A DNA stretch of 64,000 nucleotides from the NCBI RefSeq assembly GCF_051846935.1, contig NZ_JBPYCS010000006.1, positions 62,001 to 126,000 on the forward strand, written 5' to 3'. Made by a program: the position numbers and the translations under genes. This DNA comes from JBPYCR01 sp051846935 (GTDB taxonomy: Bacteria > Bacillota > Bacilli > Bacillales > Amphibacillaceae). The notes below the pieces were generated by a model. That model was not told the DNA's origin and made no database searches. It saw only the letters and a program-made list of their open reading frames with translations. Positions within the stretch are counted from its first letter, which is position 1. The number at the start of each line of letters is the position of its first letter. Below, in pieces: positions 18,055 through 26,515 of this stretch.

Positions 18055-18609
18055 ATGTCTAAAAAGGTTTTAATTCTTATCGGAGATGCAGTTGAGTCCT
18101 TAGAAATTTATTACCCGTATTACCGATGTTTGGAAGAAGGCTATGACACTACGATCGCTGCTTCAACAGTTAAAAAAATTCATACGGTTGTTCATGACTT
18201 TACAGATTGGGAAACGTATACAGAAAAACCAGGTTATTTAATAGACGCTCAAATTGCATTTGCCGATATAAATCCTGAGGAATACGAAGGGTTAATTATT
18301 CCAGGTGGCCGAGCACCTGAACATATTCGATTAAATGAGCACGTTCCTAAAATTGTAAGCCATTTTTTTGAACAGGATAAGCCAGTTGCAGCAGTTTGTC
18401 ACGGTAGTCTTGTTCTAACAACAGTAAAAGAGCACTTAAAGAATCGAGCAATAACGGCATATATTGCCTGTAAGCCCGAAGTAGAGGCAGCAGGTTGTAC
18501 ATATATTGAAGCGCATTTGCATGTAGATCGTAACCTTGTTTCCGGTCACGCTTGGCCAGACTTGCCTGCTGTAATGAAGGAATTTATTAATTTACTCGAG
18601 GAATCGTAA
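18055..18609 (+). CDS. DJ-1/PfpI-family protein
   Basis: A 184-residue class I glutamine-amidotransferase-like protein. The nucleophile elbow AVCHGS carries the reactive Cys, and IIPGGRAPEHIR supplies the acidic/arginine region typical of the family. Members include cysteine peptidases, glyoxalases and stress-linked deglycases; the exact activity is unresolved. ATG 18055 is chosen over GTG 18046 because AAGGAG (18041-18046) lies eight bases before it. It is a single-gene unit ending in a strong bidirectional terminator shared with the convergent MFS gene. Confidence 0.88.
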   Translation: MSKKVLILIGDAVESLEIYYPYYRCLEEGYDTTIAASTVKKIHTVVHDFTDWETYTEKPGYLIDAQIAFADINPEEYEGLIIPGGRAPEHIRLNEHVPKIVSHFFEQDKPVAAVCHGSLVLTTVKEHLKNRAITAYIACKPEVEAAGCTYIEAHLHVDRNLVSGHAWPDLPAVMKEFINLLEES

Positions 18610-18638
18610 TTTACAAAAAACATAAATTATAAATAATG

Positions 18639-18699
18639 AAATCTGTAAGCATTTAAAGGATCGGAATTTCCTATAACCTTTAAATGTTTACAGATTTTT
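18639..18699. terminator. Bidirectional terminator between PfpI and MFS genes
   Basis: A long stem: AAATCTGTAAGCATTTAAAGG pairs with CCTTTAAATGTTTACAGATTT (one mismatch, one bulge), flanked by T-runs on the plus strand and an A-run giving T on the minus strand. Confidence 0.85.
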
Positions 18700-18725
18700 A
18701 TACGTAAAGAAATATAAAAAACGTC

Positions 18726-19937
18726 CTATAACACAAATTTATTTCTTCCCGACTTCATTCCAAAGTATATTGCTAATAAAGAAACAACAAGTAATATTAG
18801 TAAAGGAACCGTCCAATCATTTGTAAAGTCATGTAAAAAGCCAATTAAGATTGGTCCTATTGCAGCTAATAAATAGCCGACAGTTTGAGCCATACCGGAT
18901 AAAGCAGCTGCTTCTTTAGCATTTTGCGTACGAAAGCCTAAAAACGCTAACGCCAAAGCAAACCCACCACCTAGCGTAACACCTATAAACAGTGTACTAA
19001 TGTAAGTGAGTACAAGTGACTTGCTTACAATTAATCCGAGATAACCCAATACACCAAACGATCCGGTTATACATACGATTATTGATTGCGATTTATATTT
19101 CCCTGCTATCATAGGTGCAAAAAAACTAGCAGGCAATCCTAGTAACTGAGCAATTGCTAATAACCAGCCTGCCGCTCCAAGACTTATACCAGAATGATGA
19201 AGTATTTCAGGTAGCCATGATATTGTTACATAAAACAAAAAAGATTGTAATCCAAGGAAACATGCAACTTGCCATGCTAAAGAAGAACGCCAAAGATTAA
19301 TGTTTGAACCACTCGAACTTAATTGGACAGTTTCTTCACGATCTACCTTGTTTTTCAATGAATATATATAAATCCATAAAATCATTCCAAATAGAGCTGG
19401 TACTGCCCAAACGAGTAAGGATATTTCCCACCCTAGATTCCAGCCAACCGCTAATGGAATGCTCAAACCAGAAGCAATAGCAGCAAATACACCCATCGCT
19501 GTAGAATATAAACTGGTCATTAACCCAACCTTATTCGGGAATTTTTCCTTAATTGCACTAGGTAGTAATACATTACAGATCGCTATCCCTATCCCGACTA
19601 ATAATGTTCCCGCTATAAGCAAAATCACGAACGATGTCGAGCGAATTACAATTCCACAAACAACTATCCCTAATCCTAAAATTAATGCTCGTTCATTTGA
19701 ATATTTATTCCCAATCTTTACAGCAAAGATGGACATAAACGCAAAAACAATTAAAGGTAATGTGGTTAGTAAACCAACCGTCGTGTTAGAGATACCCATA
19801 TCTTCACGAATCATTCCTATTAAAGGACCAATGGAAGTAATAGATGGGCGTAAGTTGATTGCTACAAATATTATTCCAATAATGAGCATACGATAATAAA
19901 GTTTAATATGATTGTCTCTTTCATGATGTTCTAACAA
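18726..19937 (-). CDS. MFS transporter, CynX/NimT family
   Basis: A 403-residue transporter with about twelve helices. The conserved early motif ILFVAINLRPSITSIGP-like (here IIFVAINLRPSITSIGPLIG) is diagnostic of the cyanate/nitroimidazole (CynX/NimT) branch of the major facilitator superfamily. I take TTG 19937 as the start: AGGGAG lies seven bases upstream, and the next sequence (MLEHHERDNHIKLYYR) leads into helix 1. The longer frame from 19976 would place the ribosome site inside the coding region. Substrate unknown. Convergent with the PfpI gene; no operon partner. Confidence 0.88.
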   Translation of the reverse strand: MLEHHERDNHIKLYYRMLIIGIIFVAINLRPSITSIGPLIGMIREDMGISNTTVGLLTTLPLIVFAFMSIFAVKIGNKYSNERALILGLGIVVCGIVIRSTSFVILLIAGTLLVGIGIAICNVLLPSAIKEKFPNKVGLMTSLYSTAMGVFAAIASGLSIPLAVGWNLGWEISLLVWAVPALFGMILWIYIYSLKNKVDREETVQLSSSGSNINLWRSSLAWQVACFLGLQSFLFYVTISWLPEILHHSGISLGAAGWLLAIAQLLGLPASFFAPMIAGKYKSQSIIVCITGSFGVLGYLGLIVSKSLVLTYISTLFIGVTLGGGFALALAFLGFRTQNAKEAAALSGMAQTVGYLLAAIGPILIGFLHDFTNDWTVPLLILLVVSLLAIYFGMKSGRNKFVL

Positions 19938-20062
19938 ATAAAAACTCCCTTTTATAAAATGCCTCTGTATTTTCATTCATAACAGAAACGTTTATTATTT
20001 TGAAAAAGGATTGGTTCCAGCTCATTGTAGTTCATTTTTGCATCATATCGTTTGTCCTGTTT

Positions 20063-21289
20063 TTATAAAAACATTGTAACGATAGCACCATTTAATAGAT
20101 TAGCGAATGTAGCTGCAATTAATGCTTTGAACATTAACTTTTGAATTTCGATTTTACGCTCTGGAACGATGTTAGATAACATACCAACAATACTTCCGGC
20201 AGCACCGAAGTTAGCAAATCCACTTAATGCAAAAGTTAATATAGCCAACGTTCTTTCTGAAACCTGATCTAACGATGTAGATAACGAACCAAAGGCAACA
20301 AATTCATTTAATAAAAACTTTTGAGCAAGAAAGTTACCCGCAACTAACGCTTCATCCCAAGGAATTCCGATTATCAATGCAACTGGTGCAAAAACATACC
20401 CAAAAACTAACTCTAAAGATAAATTATCCAAACCGATGAGGGATCCACCCCAACCAAGAATACCGTTAATTAACGCCATTAAGCCAATGAATGCCATCAA
20501 CATTAAGCCTACATTAATAGCAAATTGCAAGCCTTCCCTTGAACTTACGAAAATAACATCGACAATATTTGTTCTCTCCGTATTTTCACCTAATGAATTG
20601 ACAACTTCCTTCCACTCGTTCTCATTGATTGCTTCCGTTTCCGGAATCATAAATTTTGCGATCATAATCCCCGCTGGTGCCGACATCACTGCTGCAGATA
20701 ACAAATATTCCATTGGAATTCCCATAGTAGCTAGTCCGATCATTACAGCTCCTGAAACAGAAGCTAATCCACCAACCATAACAGAAAACAATTGAGAACG
20801 CGTCATGTTTGCAATATACGGCTTTACAACCAAAGGCGCTTGCGTATTTCCAACAAAAATGTTAGCTGCTGCCGCTGCAGATTCAGAATAGGATGTTTTC
20901 ATCACTTTAGAAATAAATCCACCGATATATCGAACAAAAAACTGCATAATTCCATAATGATATAATATAGCGATTAGAACAGTTAAAAATATGATCATAC
21001 CTAAGACATTAACTCCCCAAACAGCTACATCTCCGCCTCGATCTGCTAAAGGACCAAATACAAAAGCTAATCCAGCATGCCCAAATCCAATAATATCTGT
21101 AATAGCATTTGATACAAACTCTAAAATATTCTTTCCTACTTGCCATTTTAATACAATATATCCAAATATAACCTGTAAAACAAACCCGATCGCAACTGTC
21201 TGAATATTAATCTGCTTTTTCTTTTCTGAAAGTAAAAATGAAATTAAAATAATAACACTACAACCAAATAATCCCCATAAAATATTCAT
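20063..21289 (-). CDS. nupC: Concentrative nucleoside transporter (NupC/CNT family)
   Basis: A 408-residue membrane protein that imports nucleosides with cations. The Nucleoside_tran core contains NIFVGNTQAPLVVKPYIANMT, the CNT family equivalent of the G-x-TEAPL motif, followed by SQLFSVMVGGLASVSG, and the C-terminal gate FALSGFANFGAAGSIVG. It lies 96 bp downstream of the purine nucleoside phosphorylase gene on the same strand, with a stem-loop between. Together they take up nucleosides and split purine nucleosides to base and sugar phosphate. Confidence 0.95.
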   Translation of the reverse strand: MNILWGLFGCSVIILISFLLSEKKKQINIQTVAIGFVLQVIFGYIVLKWQVGKNILEFVSNAITDIIGFGHAGLAFVFGPLADRGGDVAVWGVNVLGMIIFLTVLIAILYHYGIMQFFVRYIGGFISKVMKTSYSESAAAAANIFVGNTQAPLVVKPYIANMTRSQLFSVMVGGLASVSGAVMIGLATMGIPMEYLLSAAVMSAPAGIMIAKFMIPETEAINENEWKEVVNSLGENTERTNIVDVIFVSSREGLQFAINVGLMLMAFIGLMALINGILGWGGSLIGLDNLSLELVFGYVFAPVALIIGIPWDEALVAGNFLAQKFLLNEFVAFGSLSTSLDQVSERTLAILTFALSGFANFGAAGSIVGMLSNIVPERKIEIQKLMFKALIAATFANLLNGAIVTMFL

Positions 21290-21332
21290 TCGTACACCCC
21301 TTTGCGCGTCTTATTATTTGTATTTTTCGTGA

Positions 21333-21367
21333 AGAGTTTCACCTTTAATCATTAAAAGCGAAACTCT
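21333..21367 (-). terminator. Intercistronic stem-loop, punA-nupC
   Basis: AGAGTTTCACCTTTAA pairs with TTAAAAGCGAAACTCT with one mismatch region and a 3-nt loop. The T-run on the minus strand is weak, so it may be a partial terminator or an mRNA-stabilising hairpin. Confidence 0.6.
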
Positions 21368-21385
21368 ACACAAATTAAAAGTAGC

Positions 21386-22204
21386 TTATATAGATTTGAT
21401 GACGTTCTTCACTAAATGCGTGAACGATTTCTTTGACTTTGCCGCAACTGCGATAACGTCTTCATGACTTAAAGGCTCATCTAAGATTCCACACGCCATA
21501 TTTGTTAAGCATGAAATACCTAGTACATTTAGGCCACCGTGAATTGCTACCGTAGCTTCAGGAACGGTCGACATACCAATTGCATCGCACCCGAGTGTCC
21601 GAATCATGCGGATCTCTGCAGGTGTTTCATAAATCGGGCCACTCCACCAGCCATACACCCCTTCTCGGAGCGTGATTCCATTTTCTTCTGCAACGTTTTT
21701 CGCAACGCCTCTCAGTTTTTTACTATACACTTCAGATACATCTGGAAATCGAGTGCCTAGTTCATCATTATTTTTACCTATTAATGGATTTGTTCCAACT
21801 AGATTGATATGATCTGTAATTAACATAAGTTCACCAGGATTAAATTCTGTATTTACAGCACCACATGCGTTTGTAATGATAAGGTTTTGCACACCAAGCG
21901 CCTTCATTACTCGAACTGGAAACGTTACTTCATCTAAAGTGTAACCTTCATAATAATGATAGCGCCCTTTCATAGCTACTACTGTTTTGTTTTCAAGCTT
22001 TCCTAAAACTAATTCATTGGCATGTCCTACTGCATCTGATTTTGAAAAATAAGGAATTTCCTCATATGGAATCACGACAGCCTCTTCTAATTCATCTGCC
22101 AAGCTGCCTAATCCTGATCCTAAAATAATTCCAATCTCAGGAACATGATTTGTCTTTTCCATAATGTAATTTTTCGCCGATACTATTTCTTCAGTTTTAT
22201 GCAT
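21386..22204 (-). CDS. punA: Purine nucleoside phosphorylase
   Basis: A 272-residue trimeric-type PNP that cleaves inosine/guanosine with phosphate. Seen motifs: phosphate loop GSGLGSLAD near residue 30, phosphate/ribose region MKGRYHYYEGYT, NACGAVN, and the purine-binding stretch SGPIYETPAEIRMIR. ATG follows AGGAGGAG. A TetR-type operator (22225-22236) lies between this gene and the tetR gene upstream, so expression is likely controlled by that repressor. Confidence 0.96.
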   Translation of the reverse strand: MHKTEEIVSAKNYIMEKTNHVPEIGIILGSGLGSLADELEEAVVIPYEEIPYFSKSDAVGHANELVLGKLENKTVVAMKGRYHYYEGYTLDEVTFPVRVMKALGVQNLIITNACGAVNTEFNPGELMLITDHINLVGTNPLIGKNNDELGTRFPDVSEVYSKKLRGVAKNVAEENGITLREGVYGWWSGPIYETPAEIRMIRTLGCDAIGMSTVPEATVAIHGGLNVLGISCLTNMACGILDEPLSHEDVIAVAAKSKKSFTHLVKNVIKSI

Positions 22205-22224
22205 GATTACTCCTCCTTTTATAG

Positions 22225-22236
22225 TAGACCAGTCTA
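22225..22236. promoter_or_regulatory. TetR operator before punA
   Basis: TAGAC-CA-GTCTA is a perfect dyad 20 bp before the punA start, matching a second site (22846-22861) upstream of the tetR gene itself. Confidence 0.7.
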
Positions 22237-22255
22237 TATAATAACGTTAAAAAAA

Positions 22256-22819
22256 TTATTTCCCTAATAATAACGGTATTTTTTCTGCAACAACTTTTAG
22301 CGCTTCTGCATTTTTCTTTGCTAAAGATATAACAAAAGCACCTTGTATCATAATATTGATCGTTGTCCCGAGGTTTTCCGCCTCCTTTTGATTGTATCCT
22401 TGTTCAACTAGTTTATTCGCAAACTCCGTACTCCACGCATCAAAAACTTCTTGACATGCCATTCTTAAGTTATCACTTATTGAAGCTGTTTCTAATACTA
22501 ATGCGGTAATCGGTACGCCATGAAAATAATTATCCTTTTCAAATCGATTTGCACTATCTAATATAAATTGTTTAATAGATACGACAGGGTCTGTATATTT
22601 CTCTAAATTCCCTTTGATAAAAGCGGTTACATTTCGATTTGTCCATTTAACTGCTTCAAGCGCCAACTGTTCTTTTCCTTCTGGGAAATGATAATATAAA
22701 GAGCCTTTTGGAGACCCACTATGTTCAATAATATCATTAACGCCAGTGCCAACGTATCCACGCTTTTGTAATAAAAAAGCAGTTGATTCAATCATATTGT
22801 CCCGAGAGTTTTTCTTCAT
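22256..22819 (-). CDS. TetR/AcrR-family repressor
   Basis: A 187-residue regulator with an N-terminal HTH (residues about 5-50: MIESTAFLLQKRGYVGTGVNDI then GSPKGSLYYHFPEGKEQLA) and a C-terminal ligand-binding domain of the YxaF/LmrA type (TetR_C). Two near-identical dyads, one in its own leader and one before punA, argue that it represses itself and the punA-nupC unit. The inducer is unknown; a nucleoside or related compound would fit but is inference. ATG is preceded by GAGGGGAAC. Confidence 0.9.
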   Translation of the reverse strand: MKKNSRDNMIESTAFLLQKRGYVGTGVNDIIEHSGSPKGSLYYHFPEGKEQLALEAVKWTNRNVTAFIKGNLEKYTDPVVSIKQFILDSANRFEKDNYFHGVPITALVLETASISDNLRMACQEVFDAWSTEFANKLVEQGYNQKEAENLGTTINIMIQGAFVISLAKKNAEALKVVAEKIPLLLGK

Positions 22820-22845
22820 ATATTCGTTCCCCTCATCGAATATTA

Positions 22846-22861
22846 TATAAACCAGTCTATA
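22846..22861. promoter_or_regulatory. TetR autoregulatory operator
   Basis: TATAAACCAGTCTATA is a dyad with a single mismatch, 27 bp upstream of the tetR start. The core CCAGTCTATATA is identical to that of the site before punA. Confidence 0.7.
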
Positions 22862-22959
22862 TATTTAAATGGTATGACATAATAATAAATGTGTCAACAT
22901 AAAATTGCACTGTTTTTCTTCCTGCCAAATATTAACTTGTATTGACATCAGTGCATAAA

Positions 22960-22987
22960 AAAAAGGCTGAATCGCGCCAGCCTTTTT
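22960..22987 (-). terminator. Terminator of ectC
   Basis: AAAAAGGCTG and CAGCCTTTTT form a 10-bp stem with an 8-nt loop; on the minus strand a T-run of nine follows. It ends ectC just after its stop codon. Confidence 0.9.
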
Positions 22988-22996
22988 CTTCGTTCA

Positions 22997-23383
22997 CTAC
23001 TCAGTAAGTAATGGATATACCCCGTCTTCGTCGTGCGTTTCTGTTCCCACAAGCGCCGGGTTGAACACGCAAACCATTCGCATTTGGGTTTTTGCTCGTA
23101 AATAATGCTTGTCATTTTTATCTAATAGATACATAGTTCCAGCCTTTAGCGGGTACACTTTTCCGTCCTCTACTGTTTCTACTTCACCTTCGCCTTCGAT
23201 GCAATAAACTGCTTCGATATGGTTTTTGTACCAGAAGTAGCTTTCTGTACCTGCTTTGATAATCGTATCATTCATACTGAATCCGACGTTATCTTTTTTC
23301 ATGATAAAACGACGACTCGTCCATGTTTCACCCGATGTTTCGTCTTCCGTTCCGATAATATCTTCCAATGATTTTACGATCAT
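22997..23383 (-). CDS. ectC: L-ectoine synthase, solitary
   Basis: Closes N-gamma-acetyl-2,4-diaminobutyrate to ectoine, a compatible solute; cytosolic cupin fold. At 128 residues it has the usual length. Using the numbering of characterised EctC enzymes, the iron ligands E57, Y85 and H93 are present, as are the substrate-site residues W21, N38, T40, Y52, H55, C105, E115 and H117. So the enzyme looks fully functional. Yet ectA and ectB are absent from the neighbourhood, and the gene has its own promoter and terminator. Either the other genes lie elsewhere or this is a solitary EctC acting on imported or alternative substrates. Confidence 0.97.
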   Translation of the reverse strand: MIVKSLEDIIGTEDETSGETWTSRRFIMKKDNVGFSMNDTIIKAGTESYFWYKNHIEAVYCIEGEGEVETVEDGKVYPLKAGTMYLLDKNDKHYLRAKTQMRMVCVFNPALVGTETHDEDGVYPLLTE

Positions 23384-23421
23384 GCTGCATTTCTCCCTTC
23401 TTTAATTACATAACACCGACA

Positions 23422-23450
23422 AGTATAACGTACTTTGGTGGCGATTACAA
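23422..23450 (-). promoter_or_regulatory. Sigma-A promoter of ectC
   Basis: On the minus strand TTGTAA (23450-23445) and TATACT (23427-23422) are separated by exactly 17 bases, about 40 bp before the ectC start codon. This supports ectC as a single-gene transcription unit. Confidence 0.65.
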
Positions 23451-23639
23451 AAAATCTTAATAAAGTTTGATGATCGATTACTGTCCTAGACATAGAGGAA
23501 AAGAATTAACGAAAACGATGGAAGCTCCATTGACAGTGTTATAAGATTTTTTAAATTATGTTGCACTGTAACGATTGTTTTATATGCACTAACAACGTCC
23601 CGCTACGATGAAAAATGAATTATTTTTGGGAACTACGTT

Positions 23640-24905
23640 TTACTTATCGAAGTTACACCAATCAATAATTGTACAAGCAATAATCTCTGCTGCTTCGAAT
23701 ATTTTCTCAAGCTCGATATATTCATTCGGATAATGCGCTACATCCGTTACCCCTGGGCCGAATACAATGGAAGGCGTATTTCCTACTCGTGTGAGAAGTC
23801 CTCCGTCCGTACCCCATGGGCATGCTTCAATGATAGGCTGTTCATTTGTAATAGCTGTATAATTTTTCTTCAGTACGTTCATTAACGGATGATCATTCGC
23901 AATTTCTCCTGGTATCCATCGTGCACCGTACCATTCAACTTTAACAGGACATTCTGTAAACCATGGATCTATTTCTTTAAGTTGTTCGATCCAATTTTCC
24001 AGTTCTTTTTGTACGTCCTCTACTTGTTCATTTGGCGCGATCCCGATTCGCCCTTCCAATTTAACGACATCCGGTACGGAAGACGGCCAATCTCCTCCTT
24101 CAATTCGTCCAATATTAATTGGAACTGGAATTGGGACTTTATCATACAGTGGATCATCTATTCGTTTGTTTCGTACTGTTTCCAGTTGTTTAATATGGTT
24201 GATAACTGGAATGCTTTTTTCAATTGCACTAACACCTAAATACGGTGTTCCTCCATGCGCTGTTCTGCCCTTTACAATTAACCGAAACCATTTTGAACCA
24301 GGCTGCTTAGGGAATAATCTCATATTAGTTGGTTCGGGGATAATGGCTGCATCAGCGGTATATCCTTTTAGTAGAGCCGCTAACGTTCCTGCACCACCAC
24401 TTTCTTCTTCTACAACACTTTGAAAAATGACATCTCCTTTTAATTGTATATTTAACGAGCGAATAGCTTCTATTGCGATTAGCAGAGACATATTCCCACC
24501 TTTCATATCGGTTGTTCCACGTCCGTACATTTTTCCATTGATAATTTCTCCACTATAAGGGGCATGTTTCCATTGCATTTCTTCTCCTTCTGGAACTACA
24601 TCGACGTGCCCATTTAGCACAATGGAGCGTCCTTTTCCGCTTCCTTTCAATATTCCAACGACGTTCGGGCTCCCTTCAAATGCTTCTCTTGAGGAATAAA
24701 AGTACGGGTGTTTTTTTAACTGTTCGCCGTCAAGCTCCCAAATATCAACGAGGAAGCCTAATTCTGTAAGTTTATCCACAACAAGTTCTTGAACCTTTTT
24801 TTCATTCCCTTGTACACTTGGGATTTGAACCATTCTTTGAAGAAAATCGACGCTCGCTTGTTTGTTTTTCTCAATCCAATTGCTTATTTGCGCTTGCTTC
24901 GTCAA
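23640..24905 (-). CDS. yodQ: M20-family deacylase/peptidase (YodQ-like)
   Basis: A 421-residue ArgE/DapE-type metallohydrolase. Metal-ligand motifs are intact: GHVDVVPEG, YGRGTTDMKGGN and VVEEESGGAGT; the dimerisation domain is in the middle. B. subtilis YodQ is assigned as a deacetylase in the yodQRST lysine-degradation operon, and the neighbours here match that set. TTG 24905 is the start, with AAAGGGTG seven bases before it and the upstream thiolase stop 16 bp away, so it is the last gene of the operon. The acylated substrate is unknown. Confidence 0.85.
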   Translation of the reverse strand: MTKQAQISNWIEKNKQASVDFLQRMVQIPSVQGNEKKVQELVVDKLTELGFLVDIWELDGEQLKKHPYFYSSREAFEGSPNVVGILKGSGKGRSIVLNGHVDVVPEGEEMQWKHAPYSGEIINGKMYGRGTTDMKGGNMSLLIAIEAIRSLNIQLKGDVIFQSVVEEESGGAGTLAALLKGYTADAAIIPEPTNMRLFPKQPGSKWFRLIVKGRTAHGGTPYLGVSAIEKSIPVINHIKQLETVRNKRIDDPLYDKVPIPVPINIGRIEGGDWPSSVPDVVKLEGRIGIAPNEQVEDVQKELENWIEQLKEIDPWFTECPVKVEWYGARWIPGEIANDHPLMNVLKKNYTAITNEQPIIEACPWGTDGGLLTRVGNTPSIVFGPGVTDVAHYPNEYIELEKIFEAAEIIACTIIDWCNFDK

Positions 24906-24921
24906 CGTGCAACACCCTTTC

Positions 24922-26103
24922 TTATACCGTCATATTTTCATAAATAACACAAATCCCCATGCCTCCGGCCATACACATTGTTACTAATCCGAAACGTGTT
25001 TCTGATCGAATCATTTCATGCATAAGACTAACAGTTAATTTTGCCCCCGTTGCACCTACAGGGTGTCCGAGTGCAATCGCTCCACCATTCACATTTACTC
25101 GCTCTGGAGGGAGCTGCAATTCCTTTATTACGGCAATCGCTTGCGCTGCAAATGCTTCATTTAATTCGAATAAACCGATATCCTCGATGGATAGCTTTGC
25201 TTTTTTAAGTGCTTTTAGCGTTGCTGTTACTGGTCCAATACCCATAATTGCATGATCGACGCCGGTACTTACATAAGCCTTTATTTTAATGAGTGGCTTT
25301 AAGCCTTTTGCTTCTGCTTTTTTATTAGACATCATTAAAACAGCGGCAGCACCATCGTTCATCGGACACGCATTTCCCGCTGTTATAAGCCCATCTTCTT
25401 TGAAAACTGGCGACAATTTCCTCAAGCTTTCCATATTAATATCATGACGAACCGATTCATCTGTGGAGAAGATTGCCATTTTTTCTTTTGTTTTAATTTT
25501 CAACGGAAAAATTTCTTCCTGGAGCTTCCCAGATTCAAGGGCATTTATTGCTTTACAATGGCTTTGGAAAGCAAACTGATCCTGTTCTTCCCTGGATATA
25601 TTATATTTGTGAGCAAGTCTTTCGGCTGTTATTCCCATATGTTCATTCCCTAATGAACACGTTAAGCCGTCAGCTAACAACGCATCTTCCAGTTCTATGT
25701 TTCCGAATTTCGCTCCCCATCGATTTTTCACGAGATATGGAACGTTACTCATGCTTTCTGTACCACCTGCGATAATTGTGTCGTCTTGTCCGGATGCGAT
25801 TGCAGCAGCGCCGTTAGTTATCGCCTTCAAACTAGAGCCACAAGCTTTTATCACAACATATGCGGGCACTTCTTTTGGAAAACCGGCACGTTGGGATGCA
25901 ATTCGAGCAGAATTTAGTCCGCCTCCATGCACATACCCGTGCCCAAATATAATTTCATCCACATCAGCTTTTGACACATCTGCGTTTCTCACTAACCCTT
26001 CTAAAACGTGTTGCGCCAGCTCATTCGCTTGCACGGATCGGAGTGCTTTTCCAAATGCGCCTACAGCTGTACGAACACCAGATACGAGAACGACTTCATT
26101 CAT
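24922..26103 (-). CDS. Thiolase (acetyl-CoA C-acyltransferase)
   Basis: A 393-residue thiolase: acylation Cys88 in KACGSSLKAI, the NEAFAAQ loop, His in GGAIALGHPVGATGAK, and the second Cys in CMAGGMG. It cleaves 3-oxoacyl-CoA to acetyl-CoA plus a shortened acyl-CoA, or condenses in reverse. ATG 26103 is chosen because AGGAGG lies seven bases upstream. Placed between the CoA-transferase genes and the deacylase, it would cleave the CoA ester that the transferase makes. The B. subtilis yodQRST operon has no thiolase, so this is a distinguishing feature. Confidence 0.95.
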   Translation of the reverse strand: MNEVVLVSGVRTAVGAFGKALRSVQANELAQHVLEGLVRNADVSKADVDEIIFGHGYVHGGGLNSARIASQRAGFPKEVPAYVVIKACGSSLKAITNGAAAIASGQDDTIIAGGTESMSNVPYLVKNRWGAKFGNIELEDALLADGLTCSLGNEHMGITAERLAHKYNISREEQDQFAFQSHCKAINALESGKLQEEIFPLKIKTKEKMAIFSTDESVRHDINMESLRKLSPVFKEDGLITAGNACPMNDGAAAVLMMSNKKAEAKGLKPLIKIKAYVSTGVDHAIMGIGPVTATLKALKKAKLSIEDIGLFELNEAFAAQAIAVIKELQLPPERVNVNGGAIALGHPVGATGAKLTVSLMHEMIRSETRFGLVTMCMAGGMGICVIYENMTV

Positions 26104-26515
26104 GTTCAATCCTCCTTGTATATTTTAAAAATGACTTCTATAAAGTACGGAATACATTCAAGTATTCGGATAGTAATTAATTAAGAAGCAAATTGCTAGC
26201 ATTCTCGCTCATGGAATCTACTCGCTTTCCACGGTCGAATGGTGTACCTCCTCGTATTAGGTAATGTGCCCAATAGAGCCGCTTCCCTCGCTCCGCTCTG
26301 TCCAGGGGATTCGATTCATTCTCTTTGAGACTGGAGTCGCTGCCTTCCACTACAACTACAGCATTAAAGTTGTCTAACTTTTATGAACGAAAAGACTTTA
26401 CTCAAAAAACGACAGCCTTTCAGTGGCTTCTCCCTGCTGTCCTGTGAGGATCCATTCCTAATTTTCCAGAAGCTAATCCGAAAACCAATGAATTCGTTCG
26501 TTGGACGTTTTATTA
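26104..26515 (-). other. 412-bp gap inside the catabolic operon, with decayed repeat
   Basis: Neighbouring genes in this operon overlap or are 16 bp apart, but here 412 bp separate them. The segment from about 26180 to 26350 has the GC-rich style of the window's dispersed repeats (GCTTTCCACGG, GACTGGAGTCGC). I found no intact gene. It is probably an old insertion that may carry a promoter or reduce downstream expression. Confidence 0.5.

Noticed and set aside
21290..22255. Purine riboswitch for punA-nupC
   Set aside because: No aptamer-like arrangement seen; the TetR dyads explain the leader better.
23385..23639. ectA or ectB remnants next to ectC
   Set aside because: Translations of the gap and the flanking genes show nothing like an acetyltransferase or a diaminobutyrate aminotransferase; the class III aminotransferase at 27837 is YodT-like and in another operon.
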